DNA of 25,708 nt from Ulvibacter sp047614245 (GTDB lineage Bacteria > Bacteroidota > Bacteroidia > Flavobacteriales > Flavobacteriaceae). Below are positions 22,943 through 25,708 of this stretch, in pieces. The notes under the pieces are model-generated. The model made no database searches, was not told the origin of the DNA, and was given only the letters and a program-made list of their open reading frames with translations. A program made the position numbers and the translations under genes. Every line of letters starts with the position of its first letter. Position 1 is the stretch's first letter. The DNA lies in assembly GCA_047614245.1 (NCBI GenBank), contig JBLHIC010000028.1, positions 1 to 25,708 of the forward strand, in the 5' to 3' direction.

Positions 22943-24049
22943 TTAGTCATTTCTAACATCCAATGCATCTCGTAATGCATTCCCAATAAGCATAAAAGCA
23001 GTCACCAAACTCATGATGGCCAGTCCAGGAATTATTGCTAAATACGGTTTCCCTAAAATAATATAAGCATAATGATCTTTTATTATCCCTCCCCAACTAG
23101 GTATAGGCGGCTGCGCGCCAATCCCCAAAAAACTAAGTCCGCTCTCAATGAGAATTGCTCCTGCAAAATTAGCAGCTGATATTATAATCACCGGGGCCAT
23201 CGCATTGGGTAAAATATGTTTTGTAATAATCCTCCAATTTGTAAATCCCAAAGCACGAGCTGCGGTTACAAATTGCATTTCTTTAACGCTCATAACTTGT
23301 CCACGTACGACGCGAGCTACTTCTACCCACATTGTAAGTCCAACAGCAATAAACACTTGCCAAAATCCTTTACCAAGAGCCAGCGTTATTGCTATCACTA
23401 GGAGTAAGGTCGGTATCGACCAAGTAACATTTATTACCCACATAATAGCTGCATCAACCTTCCCTCCAAAATAACCAGCGACCGCTCCTAAACTAATTCC
23501 AATGAGTAGGGATATAAAAACGGCTACAAACCCTATCGCTAGTGAGATTCTAATTCCAATAAGCATTCGGCTCAATAAATCTCTTCCGTATTTATCTGTT
23601 CCAAGTATGAATTTTTTTTCTGAAACATATAAACCGGGTATGTCATCGACCGTTTTTGCTTTAGGGAAAAGCGACAATGTAAAGTCCCTTTCCAAGCCAT
23701 CAGTTCCATCTGAAGTATAATCGGTTATCTGTATAGCGCCTTCCTTTAATAGATATCCGGCTATTGGGACCTCTGTATCTGCATTTTTAATTCCGAAGAA
23801 AAATTCCGAGATATTGCTCTCTTCCTTAACAATAACGGGAATGGTAAGTATTTTCGTTTTAAACCCCGGAGATTTAGAGTGAATAGAAAGGTGCATCTGA
23901 TTGGCATTTTGAGAATCATCAGGTGCCAAGGCATAAGCAAAAACTGCAATCAAGACACACAGAAATAAAAAACCAAAACTAAAAACGCCCCAAAAGTTTC
24001 TTTTAAACTTATGGAGCGCAATTTTATTTAATGATGTTGCTGTTTTCAC
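22943..24049 (-). CDS. Oligopeptide/dipeptide ABC transporter permease (DppC/OppC type)
   Basis: An inner-membrane permease subunit of a peptide-type importer. The 368-residue product has an N-terminal helix (about 20-42) and a periplasmic insertion of about 110 residues (45-150), larger than in E. coli DppC. The conserved LGTDKYGRDLLSRMLIG block then precedes five further helices. The EAA loop, which contacts the ATPase, is EMQFVTAARALGFTNWRIIT. The end is LIGNALRDALDVR. Other subunits are not nearby. The start is GTG at 24047-24049, lying inside a palindrome (24044-24058); no better start is seen upstream. Confidence 0.93.
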   Translation of the reverse strand: MKTATSLNKIALHKFKRNFWGVFSFGFLFLCVLIAVFAYALAPDDSQNANQMHLSIHSKSPGFKTKILTIPVIVKEESNISEFFFGIKNADTEVPIAGYLLKEGAIQITDYTSDGTDGLERDFTLSLFPKAKTVDDIPGLYVSEKKFILGTDKYGRDLLSRMLIGIRISLAIGFVAVFISLLIGISLGAVAGYFGGKVDAAIMWVINVTWSIPTLLLVIAITLALGKGFWQVFIAVGLTMWVEVARVVRGQVMSVKEMQFVTAARALGFTNWRIITKHILPNAMAPVIIISAANFAGAILIESGLSFLGIGAQPPIPSWGGIIKDHYAYIILGKPYLAIIPGLAIMSLVTAFMLIGNALRDALDVRND

Positions 24050-24058
24050 CTGGTGAAA
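24044..24058. repeat. 15-base palindrome over the start codon of the permease
   Basis: TTTCACC-T-GGTGAAA is a perfect inverted repeat with a single central base, overlapping the GTG start of the downstream minus-strand gene. A one-base loop makes an RNA hairpin awkward, so a dimeric-protein binding site is the more natural reading. Confidence 0.4.
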
Positions 24059-24123
24059 TTACAGAAAATTTAGTCTTTCAAAGCATAAAACATTCCATAC
24101 ATTAGTTCATAAGGTCTCTATTC

Positions 24124-25708
24124 TTAATTTTTCATATCTGCTAGTTTGCCAGCTTTGATATTACTGATTTTTAAATCTTCCAATACATTAACAGCTTCTT
24201 CAACATAAATATCTTTCGTAAGGTTTTTATGCCATCTTTTACGTTTTTCTCTTAATGTAGTGTCCTGTTTCATCAAAGCAACTTCGTTTGCTAGCGACCT
24301 ATAATTCATTTTATTATCATAGTTACTCACAGCATCGAACTTCTTAGCCTCATCTTTTCGCTTTAAAGTCTCATCTCGATATGCCTCATAATTGAGACTA
24401 ACTTCCATTTCATCACGCCTCTTTTTTATCCATTGTGCATTCTCGTCGATTAGCTTCAATTGTTCATTTTGAACCATTCTAGCTTTACTTTTATCAATTG
24501 TCTCTTGAAAATCTATATATCCATCCCAAATATCATACTGAGCTGGTTCGATTTTATCATAAGGTAAAGGATTGTCATAATCACGTTCCCCAACTTCCAT
24601 ATAACTGTAACGATCTGGCATCACAACATCACTTTTCACACCTTCCAATTGAGTCGATCCACCATTCACCCTATAGAATTTTTGAGTTGTGAGCTTTAAG
24701 GCTCCCATATCTCCCAAATCATTTTTCCTTAACCATTGATTTAAATCGATAAGATTTTGAACCGTTCCCTTACCATAAGTTTGTTTGCTACCTATAATAA
24801 TAGCTCTCTTATAATCCTGCATTGCTGCAGCTAAAATTTCTGAAGCTGATGCTGACAAACCATTGACCAATATTACCAAAGGTCCATCCCAGGTGATTTC
24901 ATTACTTTTATCTTTTAGCACTTCCTTATTTTCACCACTTGAGGCAACCTGAACTATAGGACCATTCTTAATAAAAAGTCCCCCTATATCAACTGCCGCT
25001 CGCAACGATCCTCCTCCATTGTTTCTTAAATCTAAGACAAGACCTTCCATGCCCTCTGCTTTAAGACGTTCTATTTCTCGTTTGACATCACTGGCAGCGT
25101 TTCGCTCCTTATAGTTTTCCATATCAAAATAGAAAGCAGGGAGATTAATCAACCCAAACTTCTTATCATTCTTTTCAATAACTGTGGATTTCGCCCAAGT
25201 TTCAGCTAATTCAACAACATCACGAGTTATGACTTCATCTTCAATTGCACCATTAACCCTCTTAATCGTTAATGTAACTTGAGATCCTTTTGGGCCTTTA
25301 ATTAACTTAACAGCGTCATCGATGCGCATACCTACAATACTCACAGCATCTTCTTCACCATCCTGCCGAACTTTCAATATTACATCACCAACTTGAATAT
25401 GCTCACCTCGCCATGCAGGACCGCCACTAATAATTTCAATAACATTTATATAGTCATTTTTCTTCTGAAGTCTGGCCCCAATTCCTTCAAGTTTCCCCGA
25501 CATTTGCAAATCAAAACGATCGCGATCTGGCGGCGCAAAATAATTTGTATGTGGATCAAACTCTTCAACCATAGTATTCAGAAAAACAGCGAAGTAATCC
25601 TTTCGTTCAAGATCATTCGTAAAATCAAAATATTCTGTTAGTGAAGTTCTGGTGGTTTTTCTAGATTTCTCTTCCATTTCTACCAATGATAGATTCTCAT
25701 TATCACTT
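24124..25708 (-). CDS. prc: Carboxy-terminal processing protease (Prc/tail-specific protease, S41), N-terminus outside the window
   Basis: A periplasmic protease that degrades or trims proteins from the C-terminus. The window holds the C-terminal 527 or so residues, and the frame is open to the right edge, so I annotate through 25708. Visible parts are a PDZ domain (GISGKLEGIG-like region, then GGPAWRGEHIQVGDVILKV), the S41 core and the C-terminal DUF3340-type tail. The catalytic Ser is in NGLSASASE (Ser codon 24847-24849) and the Lys in YGKGT (Lys codon 24769-24771). The full protein is likely about 200 residues longer. It lies 74 bases upstream of the permease gene, so the link with it is uncertain. 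Confidence 0.95.
   Translation of the reverse strand, partial: SDNENLSLVEMEEKSRKTTRTSLTEYFDFTNDLERKDYFAVFLNTMVEEFDPHTNYFAPPDRDRFDLQMSGKLEGIGARLQKKNDYINVIEIISGGPAWRGEHIQVGDVILKVRQDGEEDAVSIVGMRIDDAVKLIKGPKGSQVTLTIKRVNGAIEDEVITRDVVELAETWAKSTVIEKNDKKFGLINLPAFYFDMENYKERNAASDVKREIERLKAEGMEGLVLDLRNNGGGSLRAAVDIGGLFIKNGPIVQVASSGENKEVLKDKSNEITWDGPLVILVNGLSASASEILAAAMQDYKRAIIIGSKQTYGKGTVQNLIDLNQWLRKNDLGDMGALKLTTQKFYRVNGGSTQLEGVKSDVVMPDRYSYMEVGERDYDNPLPYDKIEPAQYDIWDGYIDFQETIDKSKARMVQNEQLKLIDENAQWIKKRRDEMEVSLNYEAYRDETLKRKDEAKKFDAVSNYDNKMNYRSLANEVALMKQDTTLREKRKRWHKNLTKDIYVEEAVNVLEDLKISNIKAGKLADMKN

Noticed and set aside
23148..23474. 108-residue plus-strand frame inside the permease gene
   Set aside because: Antisense to well-conserved permease motifs; composition reflects the complement of membrane codons.

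Overview
The window comes from an AT-rich Bacteroidota chromosome, most likely family Flavobacteriaceae. The evidence is the flavobacterial exosortase pair XrtF plus its partner protein, an HYC_CC_PP-type secreted protein, a TonB-dependent receptor with a carboxypeptidase-like N-terminal domain, Bacteroidota-type promoter boxes (TTTG ... TAnnTTTG), and a general lack of strong Shine-Dalgarno sequences. I cannot name the genus. No tRNA, rRNA, insertion sequence, prophage or CRISPR array is visible, and no gene-free stretch exceeds 300 bases. This is mostly a housekeeping region with one accessory-looking metal cluster.

Layout. (1) 1-191, minus: N-terminus of a membrane protein running off the left edge. 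(2) 324-4980, plus: miaB, a receiver-less sigma-54 activator, lptE, a TPR-ended protein and secG, packed as an operon ending in a strong terminator (5003-5037). (3) 5136-7185, plus: groES and groEL, preceded by a sigma-54-like -24/-12 element and separated by a terminator-like hairpin. They end in a bidirectional terminator (7210-7255). (4) 7278-8218, minus: a lipoprotein and a small membrane protein of unknown function. (5) 8290-11985, minus: a probable copper cluster of DUF3347 lipoprotein, HYC_CC_PP protein, TonB-dependent receptor and periplasmic HMA protein. (6) 12027-13032, minus: exosortase XrtF and its associated membrane protein. (7) 13120-13575, plus: a GAF protein of the free-methionine-(R)-sulfoxide reductase type. 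(8) 13658-14914, minus: a MacB/FtsX-type ABC permease. (9) 15024-22108, plus: purH followed by the complete elongasome set mreB-mreC-mreD-mrdA-rodA, the last four genes nearly touching or overlapping. (10) 22112-25708, minus: a tail-specific protease (N-terminus outside the window), a Dpp/Opp-type permease and a DNA/RNA non-specific endonuclease.

How the genes fit together. LptE, SecG, the Mre/PBP2/RodA proteins, Prc and XrtF all serve building or quality control of the envelope, and GroESL and the activator point to stress control. The copper cluster combines an outer-membrane receptor with a CC pair in its plug, a periplasmic HMA protein, a Cys-rich secreted protein and a DUF3347 lipoprotein. 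Two of its genes have the same promoter box just upstream. The features most worth following up are the possible sigma-54 control of groESL, the copper cluster with its CC-plug receptor, the XrtF system without a known substrate here, and two related CCTGC-N4-GCAGG palindromes.
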